Notes: a model not told the origin generated them from the sequence alone. Numbered from the stretch's first letter, positions 8,958 to 18,913 are shown. The stretch: 64,000 nucleotides of DNA from Streptomyces iconiensis (GCF_028657195.3 NZ_JANCPR020000009.1:124001-188000), one strand, 5' to 3'. Translations and numbers: made by a program.

Positions 8958-9548
8958 ATGAGCGCCAGGAACGTACGGAACGCGGCGGGAAGCCGGAGCG
9001 GGCCCGGGAAGGCGAAGAGGCGGCGGAGCGCGACGGCAAGCGCGGGGAGGGACCGAGACGGGGCCCGCGAGGGCAGTGGGACCGCGAACGTGAACGGCGG
9101 CGGGGCCAGGAAGGCGGAGGGCAACGGAAGCCGGGCCGCTGAGCGGGATGGGCACCGGCGCACGGTGAGCGCGGGAAGTGCTCGCGGCGCGCTCGGCCGG
9201 TACGGCGAGGACCTCGCGGAGCGGAGGCTGCGGGAGGCCGGCATGGTGGTGCTGGAGCGCAACTGGAGGTGCTCCGAGGGTGAGATCGACCTGATCGCGC
9301 GGGACAGGGAAGCGCTGGTCATCTGCGAGGTCAAGACCCGCAGGGCCATCCCCTTCCAGCACCCCATGGAGGCGCTCTCCCCCGCCAAGACCGCCCGGTT
9401 GCGGCGCCTCGCGGCGCGCTGGCTGAGCGAGTGCTGGGTACCCCGCAACGGCCGCCTGCCGCACGGCGGCGTCCGCATCGACCTGGTCGGCGTCGTGCTG
9501 CCGGGAAGGGGTGCGCCGGTGGTGCACCACGTGCGGGGGGTGGGCTGA
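8958..9548 (+). CDS. yraN: YraN family protein (UPF0102) with basic N-terminal extension
   Basis: A putative endonuclease-fold protein of unknown cellular role. The conserved domain begins near residue 73 ([16 protein letters not shown]) and contains the nuclease-like signature GEIDLIARD then VICEVKTRR. Homologues normally start at this point. Here the ATG at 8958 has an excellent ribosome binding site (GGAGG at 8945-8949, eight bases away), which adds about 70 Arg/Gly/Ser/Ala-rich residues. The GTG at 9165 would give the usual short form but has no clear binding site. Codon use in the extension is like that of the genes around it. The stop overlaps the next start by one base (TGATG). Confidence 0.88.
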   Translation: MSARNVRNAAGSRSGPGKAKRRRSATASAGRDRDGAREGSGTANVNGGGARKAEGNGSRAAERDGHRRTVSAGSARGALGRYGEDLAERRLREAGMVVLERNWRCSEGEIDLIARDREALVICEVKTRRAIPFQHPMEALSPAKTARLRRLAARWLSECWVPRNGRLPHGGVRIDLVGVVLPGRGAPVVHHVRGVG

Positions 9549-11164
9549 TGGCATTCGCCCGTACCTGCGCCGTGGCGCTTGTGGGAGTCGAAGGCGTGCT
9601 GGTCGAGGTCCAGGCCGATCTGGAGCCCGGCGTCGCCGCCTTCACCCTCGTAGGACTGCCCGACAAGAGCCTGACCGAGAGTCGCGACCGGGTCCGCGCC
9701 GCCATCGTCAACTCTGGCGTGGCCTGGCCGCAGAAGAAGCTCACCGTCGGCCTCAGCCCCGCCGCGGTACCGAAAGGGGGCAGCGGTTTCGATGTGGCCG
9801 TAGCCTGCGCCGTTCTCGCGGCGGCAGAGCGCATCGACCCCCGGGGCATCGCCGGGCTGATGATGGTCGGCGAGCTGGGCCTGGACGGCCGCGTACTGCC
9901 TGTGCGGGGTGTTCTGCCGGCGGTGCTGGCGGCGGCCGAGGCGGGATACCGGCAGGTGGTGGTGCCCGAACAGACGGTCGCCGAGGCGTCCTTGGTGCCC
10001 GATGTGTCCGTTGTCGGGGTACGCAGCCTGCGGCAGCTCATCGCCGTGCTCGGTGACGAGCCCGTTCCCGAGGAGCCGGGCCAGCTGGACGAGGGCCTGC
10101 CGGACGTCTCGCTGGCCGCGCTCGCCGGACTGCCGGCCGCCGCTCCCGGGCTGACCGGCGTCCTGGGGGAGGAGCGCCCCGTCGACCTCGCCGACGTGGT
10201 GGGCCAGGGACGTGCCCGCCGGGCGCTGGAGATCGCGGCTGCCGGGCGGCACCACATCTACTTCAAGGGCCCACCGGGTGCGGGCAAGACGATGCTGGCC
10301 GAACGCCTTCCCGGCCTGCTGCCGCCGCTCACCCGCAGAGAGTCACTCGAAGTGACGGCCGTGCACTCCGTGGCGGGCGCGCTGCCACCGGGGCAACCTC
10401 TCGTCAGCAGGCCGCCTTACTGCGCTCCCCACCACTCGGCCACCATGGCCGCCCTGGTCGGTGGCGGCTCGGGGTTCCCCAGGCCCGGTGCGGTGTCGCT
10501 GGCTCACAACGGGGTGCTGTTCCTGGACGAGGCCGCCGAATGCGGGCCTCGAGTCCTCGACGCCATGCGGCAGCCGCTGGAGTCCGGGTACGTCATCGTG
10601 GCGCGGGCCGCGGGGATGATGCGGATGCCGGCGCGCTTTCTGCTGGCCCTCGCGGCGAACCCCTGCCCGTGCGGCCGGCACGGGATCCCCGGCGGGGAGT
10701 GCGAGTGCCGCCCCGCCTCCGTCAGGCGCTACCGCGCACGCCTGTCCGGCCCTCTCCTCGACCGCGTCGATCTGCGCATCTCCGTCGAACCGCTGGCGCG
10801 TTCCGAGCTGGGAGCCGGCACCGGCGGGGCCGAGCCCACGGCCATTGTGGCCGCCAGGGTGCTGGAGGCCCGGGAGCGGGCAGCGGCGCGCTATGAGGGA
10901 ACGCCGTGGAAGACGAACAGCGAGGTGCCGGGGCACGAGCTGCGCACCCGTCACCCCGTGGTGCCCGGCGCGCTGGGGGAGGCCGAAGGGGACCTGGAAC
11001 GCGGCATGCTCACCGCGCGGGGCCTGGACCGCGTGCTGCGCGTGGCGTGGACGGTGGCCGATCTGGCACGGCACGAGAGGCCCACCCGCGCGGACGTCAA
11101 CTTCGCGCTCGAACTGCGCACGGGAATCCGGCGCGGCGCCCTTCTCCAGGGAGGCTCCGCATGA
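9548..11164 (+). CDS. comM: YifB/ComM-like Mg chelatase-type AAA+ ATPase
   Basis: A 538-residue protein of the YifB/ComM family. An N-terminal ChlI-type domain (about residues 1-165, with VGLPDKSLTESRDRVR) is followed by a AAA+ module with Walker A GPPGAGKTML (residues 241-250) and FLDEAAE as Walker B, then the CPCG-containing zinc-like segment and a C-terminal lid. ComM in other bacteria is a hexameric helicase that aids branch migration in DNA uptake. It sits between yraN and dprA with coupled overlaps on both sides, which fits a DNA-processing operon. Whether streptomycetes use it for transformation is unknown. Confidence 0.93.
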   Translation: MAFARTCAVALVGVEGVLVEVQADLEPGVAAFTLVGLPDKSLTESRDRVRAAIVNSGVAWPQKKLTVGLSPAAVPKGGSGFDVAVACAVLAAAERIDPRGIAGLMMVGELGLDGRVLPVRGVLPAVLAAAEAGYRQVVVPEQTVAEASLVPDVSVVGVRSLRQLIAVLGDEPVPEEPGQLDEGLPDVSLAALAGLPAAAPGLTGVLGEERPVDLADVVGQGRARRALEIAAAGRHHIYFKGPPGAGKTMLAERLPGLLPPLTRRESLEVTAVHSVAGALPPGQPLVSRPPYCAPHHSATMAALVGGGSGFPRPGAVSLAHNGVLFLDEAAECGPRVLDAMRQPLESGYVIVARAAGMMRMPARFLLALAANPCPCGRHGIPGGECECRPASVRRYRARLSGPLLDRVDLRISVEPLARSELGAGTGGAEPTAIVAARVLEARERAAARYEGTPWKTNSEVPGHELRTRHPVVPGALGEAEGDLERGMLTARGLDRVLRVAWTVADLARHERPTRADVNFALELRTGIRRGALLQGGSA

Positions 11165-12456
11165 CGGGGAGGGCCGGCAGGCGGGGCGGGGGAAGCGAGC
11201 CGGCGGCTGGCGGGGGAGGGCCCGTTTCGGGCGAGCGTGCTTCCGAGGAACGCGTCCCGATCGAGCGCAGCGAGGAGGAGCGCACTGCGGGTAAGCGAAC
11301 GGCGGGGGATCGGACCGGGGGTGAGCGCACCGCGGGTGACCGTGTCGCGAGGGCCGCGCTGACCCGGATCGCGGAACCCGGCGACGAACTCGTGGGGAGC
11401 TGGCTCGCGGCCTACGGCGCCGAGGAGGTGGTCGCCGCACTCAGCGGCGACGGCCCGCCACTGGACGGCGCGAGTGAGCGCCGCTGGGCCGGACTGCGGC
11501 TACGGGCCGAAGGCGCGCGGGGCGAGAAGGACCTGGCCGCCATCGCCTCGCTCGGAGGCCGCTTCATCTGCCCCGGAGAGACGGAGTGGCCGCACCAGCT
11601 CGACGACCTGGGAGTGGCCAGACCCTTCGGACTATGGGTGCGGGGCACACCCTCGCTGCGCTTCTGGGCGCTGCGTTCCGTCGCGGTGGTCGGCTCGCGG
11701 GCCTGTACGGAGTACGGCGCTCACTGTGCCTCGGTGCTGGCGTCCGGGCTGGCCGAGCGCGGCTGGAGCGTGGTCTCGGGGGCCGCCTATGGCATCGACG
11801 GCGCGGCGCACCGTGGCGCGATGGCGGTGCGGGGGCCGACCATCGGTGTGCTGGCCTGTGGGGTCGACATGACGTATCCGGCGGGGCACGGGGAGCTGAT
11901 CCGGCTCCTCGCCGAACGCGGCTTGCTGGTCGCCGAGTTGCCGCCGGGCGACCATCCGACGAGGAGCAGGTTCGTGCTCCGCAACCGCGTGATCGCGGCG
12001 CTCTCACGGGGCACGGTCGTCATCGAGGCGGCGCTGCGCAGCGGTGCGCTGGTCACGGCGCGGCGTGCGCTGCTGCTGGGCCGTCACCTCATGGGTGTGC
12101 CGGGGCCCGTCACCTCCGGGCTTTCGGCGGGGGTGCACGAACTGCTGCGCGGAGAAGGGACGGTGATCACCGATGCGGCTGAGGTGATCGAACTGGTCGG
12201 CCTGATGGGCGAGCTGGCGCCCGAACGCCGGGGCCCCGCGGTGCCGCGCGACACGTTGAACCCCACCGCGGCGCGCGTGCTGGACGCGATGCCCGGACAC
12301 GGAACCACCGAGCCCGCGCGGCTCGCGCGCGCCGCCGGAGTACCCGCGGGACTCACCCTCGCGCGGCTCCATGAGCTGCGGGCTCTCGGATTTGTCGAAC
12401 GAAGCGGCGATCACTGGTACTTGGTCCGGACACGGAATGGGCACTCCATCGGGTGA
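11161..12456 (+). CDS. dprA: DNA-processing protein DprA
   Basis: A 431-residue DprA/Smf protein, which in other bacteria protects incoming single-stranded DNA and loads RecA. The Rossmann-like core has GSRACTEYG and SGAAYGIDGAAHRGA, then PAGHGELI and RNRVIAALS, and the C-terminal winged-helix segment (GLTLARLHELRALGFVER) is present. The start ATG overlaps the comM stop (ATGA). The first 65 residues are a low-complexity region with four imperfect ERTAGDR-like repeats (nucleotides about 11260-11345), not needed for the fold. The 296 nt downstream separate it from whiG. Confidence 0.94.
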   Translation: MTGRAGRRGGGSEPAAGGGGPVSGERASEERVPIERSEEERTAGKRTAGDRTGGERTAGDRVARAALTRIAEPGDELVGSWLAAYGAEEVVAALSGDGPPLDGASERRWAGLRLRAEGARGEKDLAAIASLGGRFICPGETEWPHQLDDLGVARPFGLWVRGTPSLRFWALRSVAVVGSRACTEYGAHCASVLASGLAERGWSVVSGAAYGIDGAAHRGAMAVRGPTIGVLACGVDMTYPAGHGELIRLLAERGLLVAELPPGDHPTRSRFVLRNRVIAALSRGTVVIEAALRSGALVTARRALLLGRHLMGVPGPVTSGLSAGVHELLRGEGTVITDAAEVIELVGLMGELAPERRGPAVPRDTLNPTAARVLDAMPGHGTTEPARLARAAGVPAGLTLARLHELRALGFVERSGDHWYLVRTRNGHSIG

Positions 12457-12752
12457 TGAGGCGGTCCTTGACCTGGGGCTATCGGGTGAAAGGCTGAGCC
12501 GCGTGCGCCCGCGCGACCCCGCGCCGCCCCACGAGGCGCCGGACTCCCGCCCTGCGCGTGGCCACCCGCACCGCGCAGGAAGGCGGCCCCAGCGGACCGG
12601 ACGAAAGGAGTACCTCCGCGTACGCGCGAACCGACACCTTGTCGCACACAGCGACGCCTCGGTCACGTTACGCTCACACCATCTCTCAATGAGACGCACG
12701 ACTCCGCACACCAACAGACCACCACCATCCAGCAGAACGGCTCAAGGGACGC

Positions 12753-13607
12753 ATGCCTCAGCACATCTCCGGGCCCGACCGCACCGCTACCGCGGCCACC
12801 GCCGCGGCACCGACCGTCGTCGACGACGACGTGCCCAGGGCCGTGCCCGGCACGCTGGATGAGCTCTGGCGTTCGTACAAGGCCACGGGTGACAGCAGGC
12901 TTCGGGAGCAACTGATCCTGCACTACTCGCCGCTGGTCAAATATGTCGCGGGCCGGGTGAGCGTGGGCCTGCCCGCCAACGTTGAGCAGGCCGACTTCGT
13001 CTCCTCCGGGGTCTTCGGACTCATCGACGCGATCGAGAAGTTCGACCCCGAGCGCTCGATCAAGTTCGAGACCTACGCCATCACCCGTATCCGGGGCGCG
13101 ATGATCGACGAACTCCGGGCCCTGGACTGGATCCCGCGCTCCGTACGCCAGAAGGCGCGCGCCGTGGAACGCGCCTACGCCACGTTGGAGGCCAAGCTCC
13201 GCCGCAGCCCCTCCGAGGCGGAGGTCGCCTCGGAGATGGACATCCCCGTCGAGGAACTGCACGGCGTTTTCAGCCAGTTGTCGCTCGCCAACGTGGTCGC
13301 ACTCGAAGAGCTGCTGCACGTCGGCGGCGACGGTGGCGACCGGCTCAGCCTGATGGACACGCTGGAGGACACGGCTGCCGACAACCCGGTGGAGGTCGCC
13401 GAGGACCGCGAACTGCGCCGGTTGCTGGCACGCGCCATCAACACGCTTCCCGACAGGGAGAAGACCGTCGTCACCCTCTACTACTACGAGGGCCTGACAC
13501 TCGCCGAGATCGGACAGGTGCTGGGCGTCACCGAGAGCCGGGTCAGCCAGATCCACACCAAGTCCGTCCTCCAACTGCGGGCCAAGCTCGCCGACGCCGG
13601 CCACTGA
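12753..13607 (+). CDS. whiG: Sigma factor WhiG (FliA/sporulation class)
   Basis: A 284-residue sigma-70 family factor that commits aerial hyphae to sporulation in Streptomyces. Region 2 is seen as [35 protein letters not shown] and [17 protein letters not shown]; region 4 as [23 protein letters not shown] with [16 protein letters not shown]. The N-terminal 30 residues are Ala/Thr-rich. The ATG at 12753 matches the expected start. In this strain whiG follows dprA directly, whereas from memory other genes lie between them in S. coelicolor. Nothing could be recognised in the 296-nt leader beyond its lower GC near 12640-12750. Confidence 0.96.
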   Translation: MPQHISGPDRTATAATAAAPTVVDDDVPRAVPGTLDELWRSYKATGDSRLREQLILHYSPLVKYVAGRVSVGLPANVEQADFVSSGVFGLIDAIEKFDPERSIKFETYAITRIRGAMIDELRALDWIPRSVRQKARAVERAYATLEAKLRRSPSEAEVASEMDIPVEELHGVFSQLSLANVVALEELLHVGGDGGDRLSLMDTLEDTAADNPVEVAEDRELRRLLARAINTLPDREKTVVTLYYYEGLTLAEIGQVLGVTESRVSQIHTKSVLQLRAKLADAGH

Positions 13608-15366
13608 GCCGCCACGCTCTCTTCCGCCGGGTCATCGCGGGGCCGCTCCCGGACCTTTGCGGGGCCTGCCCGTGTGAGGTTCGACCGTACGTCCGTAAGC
13701 TAGAAGCGTGCCCAGGATTCGAGCGGCCTCCGTGGCCGAGCACCGGACCATGCAGCGCGCTGCCCTGCTCGACGCGGCAAGGTCGCTGCTGTCGGAAGGC
13801 GGTACGGAGGCCCTGACCTTCCCCGCCCTCGCGCAGCACACGGGCCTTGCGCGCTCCTCCGTCTACGAGTACTTCCGCTCGCGAGCCGCGGTCGTCGAGG
13901 AGCTGTGTGCCGTCGACTTCCCCGTCTGGGCGGCCGAGGTCGAGTCCGCCATGGCGGACGCCGGGACGCCCGAGGGCAAGGTCGAAGCGTATGTGCGCAG
14001 GCAGCTTGCCCTGGTCGGCGACCGGCGGCACCGCGCCGTCGTCGCGATCTCCGCCGGCGAGCTGGACGCCGGAGCAAGGGAGCGTATCCGCGCAGCGCAC
14101 GGCGGCCTGATCGCGATGGTCGTCGAAGCGCTCTCCGATCTGGGGCACGAGCAGCCCCGGCTCGCCGCGATGCTGCTGCAGGGCGTCGTGGACGCGAGCG
14201 TCCGCCGTATCGAACTGGGCGCGGCGGAGGATCCCTCGCAGATCGCGGAAGCGGCCGTGTCCATGGCCCTCCATGGAGTCCGGGGCGGCTGATCGCCCTG
14301 CCCCATCCCCCCGGCACCGCGCCGGCCCTCCTGTGTGCCGGGGACCGCAGGGTGAACGCCGACAGTCCGGGGTCATGGCGTTGCGGGTGTTCAGGCGCCC
14401 GTGTGTCCATAGGGCAACCGGGATCAGGGCCAGGGCCACGAGGGTGCTCCAGTCCCACGAGGTGAGGCTGGGACCCGGGCTGTCCGGAGCGCTGAGCCTC
14501 GCGGTTGGCCGAGGCGGGGTGCCGGGGCTTCCCTCCCCGCCGGGTCTCTTCCCGCCGGGCTCGTCTTCGCTGGGTCCGTCCTCGCCGGGTCCGTCTCCGC
14601 TGGGCAGCGGGATCCCGAACACCGGGAGCAGGCGGGTGTGACCGTCGCCGAGCAGACCGGGCGGCAGCAGGGAGAGCGGGTCAAGGTAGCGGTCGCGGCG
14701 CAGCAGCCCCCAGTGGAGGCAGCTCTCGGGACAGTGCGGGCCGCGGTCGAGTGTGCCGATCCGCTCGCCCGCCCGGACGCGGTCGCCCACGTGGGCGGTC
14801 GGCCGTACGGGCTCGTAGGTCGTGCGCAGCGGCGGCTTTCCCGTACCGGCCAGCTCGATGGACACCACCCCTCTTCCCGCGACCTTCCCGGCGAAGGACA
14901 CCCGTCCTGGAGCCGCGGCCCGCACCGGCTGTCCCGGCCTTGCCGCGAGATCCACACCCCGGTGGCCGGCGGCCCAGGGTGAGGGTGGCGGGTCCCAGGG
15001 GCGTGCCACGGCCGGGCGGCGTGCGCCCTGTGCGCCCGCGACGGGCCAGGCCCGGGCGCCGCCGCGGTCACGGCCCGAAGTGGCGGAGTCCCCCGGTGGG
15101 ACCCCGCCGGCTCCCGCACCCGGGGGCGTGGGACGGAAACCGGATGCGGGAGCGCTTGTGGGGGAGACGGTGGCGGCCGGCGGCGTTGTTCCGCGCGCGA
15201 GCGGCCATTCCGGCGCTGGCGCCGGTACGTGGAGGAGTGCCGGTGCGACGGCGAGCGCCGCCCCGTACGCCAGTGCCGCCTCGGAGCACATGAGCGCCAT
15301 GGCACACGCGAGTGCCCTCCATGACGGCCCCGTGGCCTGCCGTTTCCCGCCGGTGTTCCGGTTCAT
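13543..15366 (-). CDS. M23 family metallopeptidase (frame runs on without a stop into antisense of tetR and whiG)
   Basis: The supported part is roughly 14360-15366. It has an N-terminal membrane or signal segment (residues 15-40), a linker, and an M23 (lysostaphin-type) domain with [30 protein letters not shown] and [13 protein letters not shown], then a C-terminal hydrophobic stretch ([12 protein letters not shown]). Such proteins cut or bind peptidoglycan outside the cell. The HxGxD metal motif is intact. The frame has no stop until 13543, so formally it adds about 270 Arg-rich residues antisense to tetR and to the end of whiG. That tail crosses a terminator-like hairpin and is unlikely to be real; the natural stop may be lost by a frameshift or a sequence error. 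Confidence 0.7.
   Translation of the reverse strand: MNRNTGGKRQATGPSWRALACAMALMCSEAALAYGAALAVAPALLHVPAPAPEWPLARGTTPPAATVSPTSAPASGFRPTPPGAGAGGVPPGDSATSGRDRGGARAWPVAGAQGARRPAVARPWDPPPSPWAAGHRGVDLAARPGQPVRAAAPGRVSFAGKVAGRGVVSIELAGTGKPPLRTTYEPVRPTAHVGDRVRAGERIGTLDRGPHCPESCLHWGLLRRDRYLDPLSLLPPGLLGDGHTRLLPVFGIPLPSGDGPGEDGPSEDEPGGKRPGGEGSPGTPPRPTARLSAPDSPGPSLTSWDWSTLVALALIPVALWTHGRLNTRNAMTPDCRRSPCGPRHTGGPARCRGDGAGRSAAPDSMEGHGHGRFRDLRGILRRAQFDTADARVHDALQQHRGEPGLLVPQIGERFDDHRDQAAVRCADTLPCSGVQLAGGDRDDGAVPPVADQGKLPAHIRFDLALGRPGVRHGGLDLGRPDGEVDGTQLLDDRGSRAEVLVDGGARKARVLREGGEGQGLRTAFRQQRPCRVEQGSALHGPVLGHGGRSNPGHASSLRTYGRTSHGQAPQRSGSGPAMTRRKRAWRLSGRRRRAWPAVGGRTWCGSG
13708..14292 (+). CDS. TetR family transcriptional regulator
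   Basis: A 194-residue TetR-type repressor. The N-terminal DNA-binding domain (residues 12-62: [40 protein letters not shown]) is complete, with YEYFRS in place of the common YHHFPS recognition segment. The C-terminal ligand domain is Ala-rich and unassigned. It starts with GTG and lies 100 nt after whiG on the same strand; the M23 peptidase gene converges on it. The ligand and targets are unknown. A stem-loop follows its stop at 14309-14343. Confidence 0.92.
   Translation: MPRIRAASVAEHRTMQRAALLDAARSLLSEGGTEALTFPALAQHTGLARSSVYEYFRSRAAVVEELCAVDFPVWAAEVESAMADAGTPEGKVEAYVRRQLALVGDRRHRAVVAISAGELDAGARERIRAAHGGLIAMVVEALSDLGHEQPRLAAMLLQGVVDASVRRIELGAAEDPSQIAEAAVSMALHGVRGG
14309..14343. terminator. 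Stem-loop between convergent tetR and M23 genes
   Basis: CCCCGGCAC (14309-14317) pairs perfectly with GTGCCGGGG (14335-14343) over a 17-nt loop, 16 nt after the tetR stop. It is placed to stop transcripts from both directions. No T-run is present. Confidence 0.5.
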
Positions 15367-15730
15367 GGCACGACGGTGACGCACATTCCAGGCCGATAGG
15401 GATCATGCTCTTGTTCTGTGGGTAACTGCTGAGTTGTGGATAAAGCCGTCACCCGTGAGAGGGGACGACCAGGACTGGGGCCCGGTCCCGCGTGGTGCGC
15501 TCCGCACCCGCCGGGCGCGGGTGCCTTTCCGGGTCCCGTACACTTCTGTTGCGGCCCGGGTGACCGGGTCGACTTCGCACGTCCCGCCACCCTCACCCGG
15601 TGGCCGCGCATCTCGGTCCCAGGAACGGTCCGCCAGTCGGCGTTCCAGGGCGGCGCGTCAGGGACGTCAGGCAAGCGGAGGCCGATCCGGCCTTCGCTGA
15701 TGACAACCGAGTAACTCAAGGAGAACGGCT
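15367..15730. other. Intergenic region upstream of rpsB
   Basis: This 364-nt region separates the divergent M23 gene and rpsB. It probably holds the promoters of both. TACACT at 15539-15544 could be a -10 element, leaving a leader of about 180 nt before rpsB; AAGGAG at 15718-15723 is the rpsB ribosome binding site. No coding frame in it looks real. Confidence 0.4.
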
Positions 15731-16711
15731 ATGGCCGTCGTCACGATGCGGGAGCTGCTGGAAAGCGGCGTCCACTTCGGGCACCAGACCCGCCGCTGGA
15801 ACCCGAAGATGAAGCGCTTCATCTTCACCGAGCGCAACGGCATTTACATCATCGACCTGCTCCAGTCGCTGTCGTACATCGACCGCGCCTACGAGTTCGT
15901 CAAGGAGACCGTCGCGCACGGCGGCTCCATCATGTTCGTCGGCACCAAGAAGCAGGCCCAGGAGGCCATTGCCGAGCAGGCCACTCGCGTGGGCATGCCC
16001 TACGTGAACCAGCGCTGGCTCGGCGGCATGCTGACCAACTTCTCGACCGTCTACAAGCGGCTCCAGCGCCTCAAGGAGCTTGAGCAGATCGACTTCGACG
16101 ATGTGGCCGCCTCCGGCCTCACCAAGAAGGAGCTGCTCGTCCTCTCCCGCGAGAAGGCCAAGCTGGAGAAGACCCTCGGCGGTATCCGCGAGATGCAGAA
16201 GGTGCCCAGCGCCGTCTGGATCGTGGACACCAAGAAGGAGCACATCGCCGTCGGTGAGGCGCGCAAGCTCAACATCCCGGTGGTCGCGATCCTCGACACC
16301 AACTGCGACCCCGACGAGGTCGACTACAAGATCCCGGGTAACGACGACGCGATCCGCTCCGTCACCCTCCTCACCCGTGTGATCGCCGACGCCGTCGCCG
16401 AGGGCCTCATCGCCCGTTCGTCGGGTGGTTCCGGCGAGGGCAAGGGCGAGAAGGCCGCCGGTGAGCCGCTCGCCGAGTGGGAGCGCGAGCTCCTGGAGGG
16501 CGAGAAGGTCGAAGGCGCCAAGGCTGAGAAGCCGGCCGACGCCGAGAAGCCCGCCGAGACCGAGGAGTCCGCCGAGGCTGAGAAGCCCGCCGAGACCCCC
16601 GAGGTCAAGGACGAGGCCGTGGCCGAGGTCCCCGCGCCCGAGGCCGAGAAGCCCGCCGAGGCCGTCGAGGCCACGGTGTCCGCCGAAGAGCCGGCCTCCG
16701 AGCAGGGCTGA
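15731..16711 (+). CDS. rpsB: 30S ribosomal protein S2
   Basis: Ribosomal protein S2, 326 residues. The conserved fold covers residues 1-235 ([57 protein letters not shown]). From residue 240 on there is an acidic-basic tail of imperfect repeats built on AEKPAE (six or more copies), longer than in most bacteria but of a kind seen in actinobacteria. It is followed 45 nt later by a strong hairpin and then tsf, the usual gene order. Confidence 0.97.
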   Translation: MAVVTMRELLESGVHFGHQTRRWNPKMKRFIFTERNGIYIIDLLQSLSYIDRAYEFVKETVAHGGSIMFVGTKKQAQEAIAEQATRVGMPYVNQRWLGGMLTNFSTVYKRLQRLKELEQIDFDDVAASGLTKKELLVLSREKAKLEKTLGGIREMQKVPSAVWIVDTKKEHIAVGEARKLNIPVVAILDTNCDPDEVDYKIPGNDDAIRSVTLLTRVIADAVAEGLIARSSGGSGEGKGEKAAGEPLAEWERELLEGEKVEGAKAEKPADAEKPAETEESAEAEKPAETPEVKDEAVAEVPAPEAEKPAEAVEATVSAEEPASEQG

Positions 16712-16756
16712 CCCACCGGCCGCGTGGAGCACGTGGACCACGCTGGTTTCGCGGTA

Positions 16757-16787
16757 GTACGGCGGGGGCTGGGAGCCCCCGCCGTAC
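16757..16787 (+). terminator. Perfect 14-bp hairpin between rpsB and tsf
   Basis: GTACGGCGGGGGCT (16757-16770) is followed by a GGG loop and its exact complement at 16774-16787. It is 45 nt after the rpsB stop and 75 nt before tsf. There is no T-run. It is likely an attenuator or RNA-processing site that sets the ratio of S2 to EF-Ts. Confidence 0.75.
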
Positions 16788-16862
16788 AGCCGTGACGTGG
16801 TGTCCCGCTCCGCCGCAGGCCGTTCCATCCTCATCGACTTTCCGAGAAGAGATTCACAGACC

Positions 16863-17699
16863 ATGGCGAACTACTCCGCCGCCGACGTCAAGAAGCTCCG
16901 GGAGCTCACCGGCGCCGGCATGATGGACTGCAAGAAGGCGCTGGACGAGGCCGAGGGCAACGTCGACAAGGCAGTAGAGATCCTGCGCGTCAAGGGCCAG
17001 AAGGGCGTCGCCAAGCGCGAGAGCCGTACGGCCGAGAACGGCGCCGTCATCGCCCGTATCGCCGACGACAGCTCGGCGGGCGTCATCGTCGAGCTCAAGT
17101 GCGAGACGGACTTCGTCGCCAAGAGCCCGCAGTTCCTGGCTGTCATCGAGGCCATCGCCACGCACATCGAGGCGACCTCTCCGGCCGACATCGAGGCGCT
17201 GCTCGCCTCGGAGATCGAGTCCGGCAAGACCGTCCAGGCGTACGTCGACGAGGCGAACGCCAGCCTCGGCGAGAAGATCGTGCTGGACCGCTTCGCGCAG
17301 TTCTCCGGCGCCTACGTCGGCTCCTACCTGCACCGCACCAGCCCGGACCTGCCCCCGCAGGTCGGCGTGCTGGTCGAGCTGGACAAGGCCGACGCTGACA
17401 TCGCCAAGGACGTCGCGCAGCACATCGCCGCTTTCGCGCCGCAGTTCCTCACCCGCGACGAGATCCCGGAGGAGACGGTCGCCAACGAGCGCCGTATCGC
17501 CGAGGAGACCGCGAAGGAGGAGGGCAAGCCCGAGGCCGCCCTGCCGAAGATCGTCGAGGGTCGCGTCAACGGCTTCTTCAAGGAGAACACTCTTCTTGAC
17601 CAGCCCTTCGCCAAGGACAACAAGAAGACCGTCCAGAAGGTTCTGGACGAGGCCGGTGTCACGCTGAAGCGCTTCGCGCGTTTCCGCGTCGGTGCCTGA
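16863..17699 (+). CDS. tsf: Translation elongation factor Ts
   Basis: EF-Ts, 278 residues, the guanine nucleotide exchange factor for EF-Tu. It has the N-terminal UBA-like module ([20 protein letters not shown]), the [10 protein letters not shown] motif that touches EF-Tu, and a C-terminal core ending in [12 protein letters not shown]. The ATG at 16863 gives the standard N-terminus; the in-frame extension to 16797 is not needed. It belongs to the rpsB-tsf transcription unit. Confidence 0.97.
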   Translation: MANYSAADVKKLRELTGAGMMDCKKALDEAEGNVDKAVEILRVKGQKGVAKRESRTAENGAVIARIADDSSAGVIVELKCETDFVAKSPQFLAVIEAIATHIEATSPADIEALLASEIESGKTVQAYVDEANASLGEKIVLDRFAQFSGAYVGSYLHRTSPDLPPQVGVLVELDKADADIAKDVAQHIAAFAPQFLTRDEIPEETVANERRIAEETAKEEGKPEAALPKIVEGRVNGFFKENTLLDQPFAKDNKKTVQKVLDEAGVTLKRFARFRVGA

Positions 17700-17744
17700 A
17701 GGCCACACCCTGACGTAACCCGAAGGCCGGTTTCCGACGCCCGG

Positions 17745-17801
17745 ACGGGGAGCAGACCCCGTAAGGCGCACGGAACCGGCACGGGCCCGATAAGGTCGGG
17801 C
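17745..17801 (+). terminator. Two short stem-loops after tsf
   Basis: ACGGGG/CCCCGT (17745-17750 with 17757-17762) and GCCCGA/TCGGGC (17785-17790 with 17796-17801) form two 6-bp hairpins downstream of the tsf stop. They are weak candidates for the end of the rpsB-tsf transcript. Confidence 0.4.
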
Positions 17802-17895
17802 ACAGGGCAGTTGTGACGAGGAGGCCATTGCCGCACAGGGAACCGCGAGGATCCGACGGCAGTGGCCTCTTTCGTATGCGCACGAGGAGATCTCC

Positions 17896-18648
17896 ATGAG
17901 CAATGACACCGACAAAGACAGCGATCATCACCGGCGCTTTCTGCTGAAGCTCTCCGGCGAGGCATTCGCCGGGGGAGGTGGACTCGGTGTCGATCCCGAC
18001 GTGGTGCACAAGGTGGCGCGGGAGATCGCCTCGGTCGTCCGTGACGGTGCCGAGATCGCCATCGTCATCGGCGGCGGAAACTTCTTCCGCGGGGCCGAGT
18101 TGCAGCAGCGCGGTATGGACAGGGCACGCTCCGACTACATGGGCATGCTCGGAACGGTCATGAACTGCCTTGCGCTCCAGGACTTCCTGGAGAAGGAAGG
18201 CATCGACTCACGCGTCCAGACCGCCATCACCATGGGGCAGGTGGCCGAGCCCTATATCCCGCTGCGGGCTGTGCGCCACTTGGAAAAGGGCCGCGTCGTC
18301 ATTTTCGGCGCCGGAATGGGCATGCCGTACTTCTCTACCGACACCACGGCGGCACAGCGCGCGTTGGAGATCAACGCGGAGCTGATGCTGATGGGCAAGA
18401 ACGGCGTGGACGGCGTCTACGACTCCGACCCGGCACACAACCCCGAGGCCGTGAAGTTCGACGCGCTGGAGTACAGCGAGGTCATCACGCGCGACCTCAA
18501 GGTCGCCGACATGACCGCGATCACGCTGTGCCGCGACAACAAGCTGCCGCTTCTCGTCTTCGAGCTGCTGGCCGAAGGCAACATCGCGCGCGCGGTCAAG
18601 GGTGAGAAGATCGGCACGCTGGTGAGCAACCAGGGCACCCGGGACTGA
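17896..18648 (+). CDS. pyrH: UMP kinase
   Basis: A 250-residue bacterial-type UMP kinase of the amino acid kinase fold that converts UMP to UDP with ATP. Visible sites are [12 protein letters not shown] at the N-terminus, [10 protein letters not shown], and [13 protein letters not shown] near residue 175. The N-terminal 14 residues (polar, Asp-rich) are typical of the Streptomyces protein. It is about 200 nt downstream of tsf and 265 nt upstream of frr, in the conserved order. Confidence 0.97.
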   Translation: MSNDTDKDSDHHRRFLLKLSGEAFAGGGGLGVDPDVVHKVAREIASVVRDGAEIAIVIGGGNFFRGAELQQRGMDRARSDYMGMLGTVMNCLALQDFLEKEGIDSRVQTAITMGQVAEPYIPLRAVRHLEKGRVVIFGAGMGMPYFSTDTTAAQRALEINAELMLMGKNGVDGVYDSDPAHNPEAVKFDALEYSEVITRDLKVADMTAITLCRDNKLPLLVFELLAEGNIARAVKGEKIGTLVSNQGTRD

Positions 18649-18650
18649 CG

Positions 18651-18662
18651 GGTCCATGGACC
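18651..18662. repeat. 12-bp palindrome just after pyrH
   Basis: GGTCCATGGACC is a perfect palindrome starting two bases after the pyrH stop. The rest of the 265-nt pyrH-frr gap holds a few 6-bp GC stems and no supported gene. Confidence 0.35.
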
Positions 18663-18913
18663 GGAGCCCGGGCCGGTCCCGGCCGTGGCGTCCGTACGGC
18701 GTCTGTACGGCCGGGGCGGAGCCGGGAAGCCGGCGTCGCCGGCAACACCGTGGCGTGTGAACGGCACGGTACGGGGATGGACAACAGCCTGCCGGTCGGA
18801 CACCGTGCAGGAATCAGGGCACTGCGGGTACCGGGGCGGTCCGCCGGGCGGCTGTCCGGCCCCGCCGCCCCGGATGAAGCAGTCAGGCTCATTCATCGAA
18901 CCAGGAGCACGTG

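Noticed and set aside
12663-13604. A 313-codon minus-strand frame over whiG
   Set aside because: It mirrors whiG, whose sigma regions 2 and 4 are unmistakable.
15716-17915. Long minus-strand frames over rpsB and tsf
   Set aside because: They are Leu/Gly-rich shadows of highly expressed genes with strict codon use.
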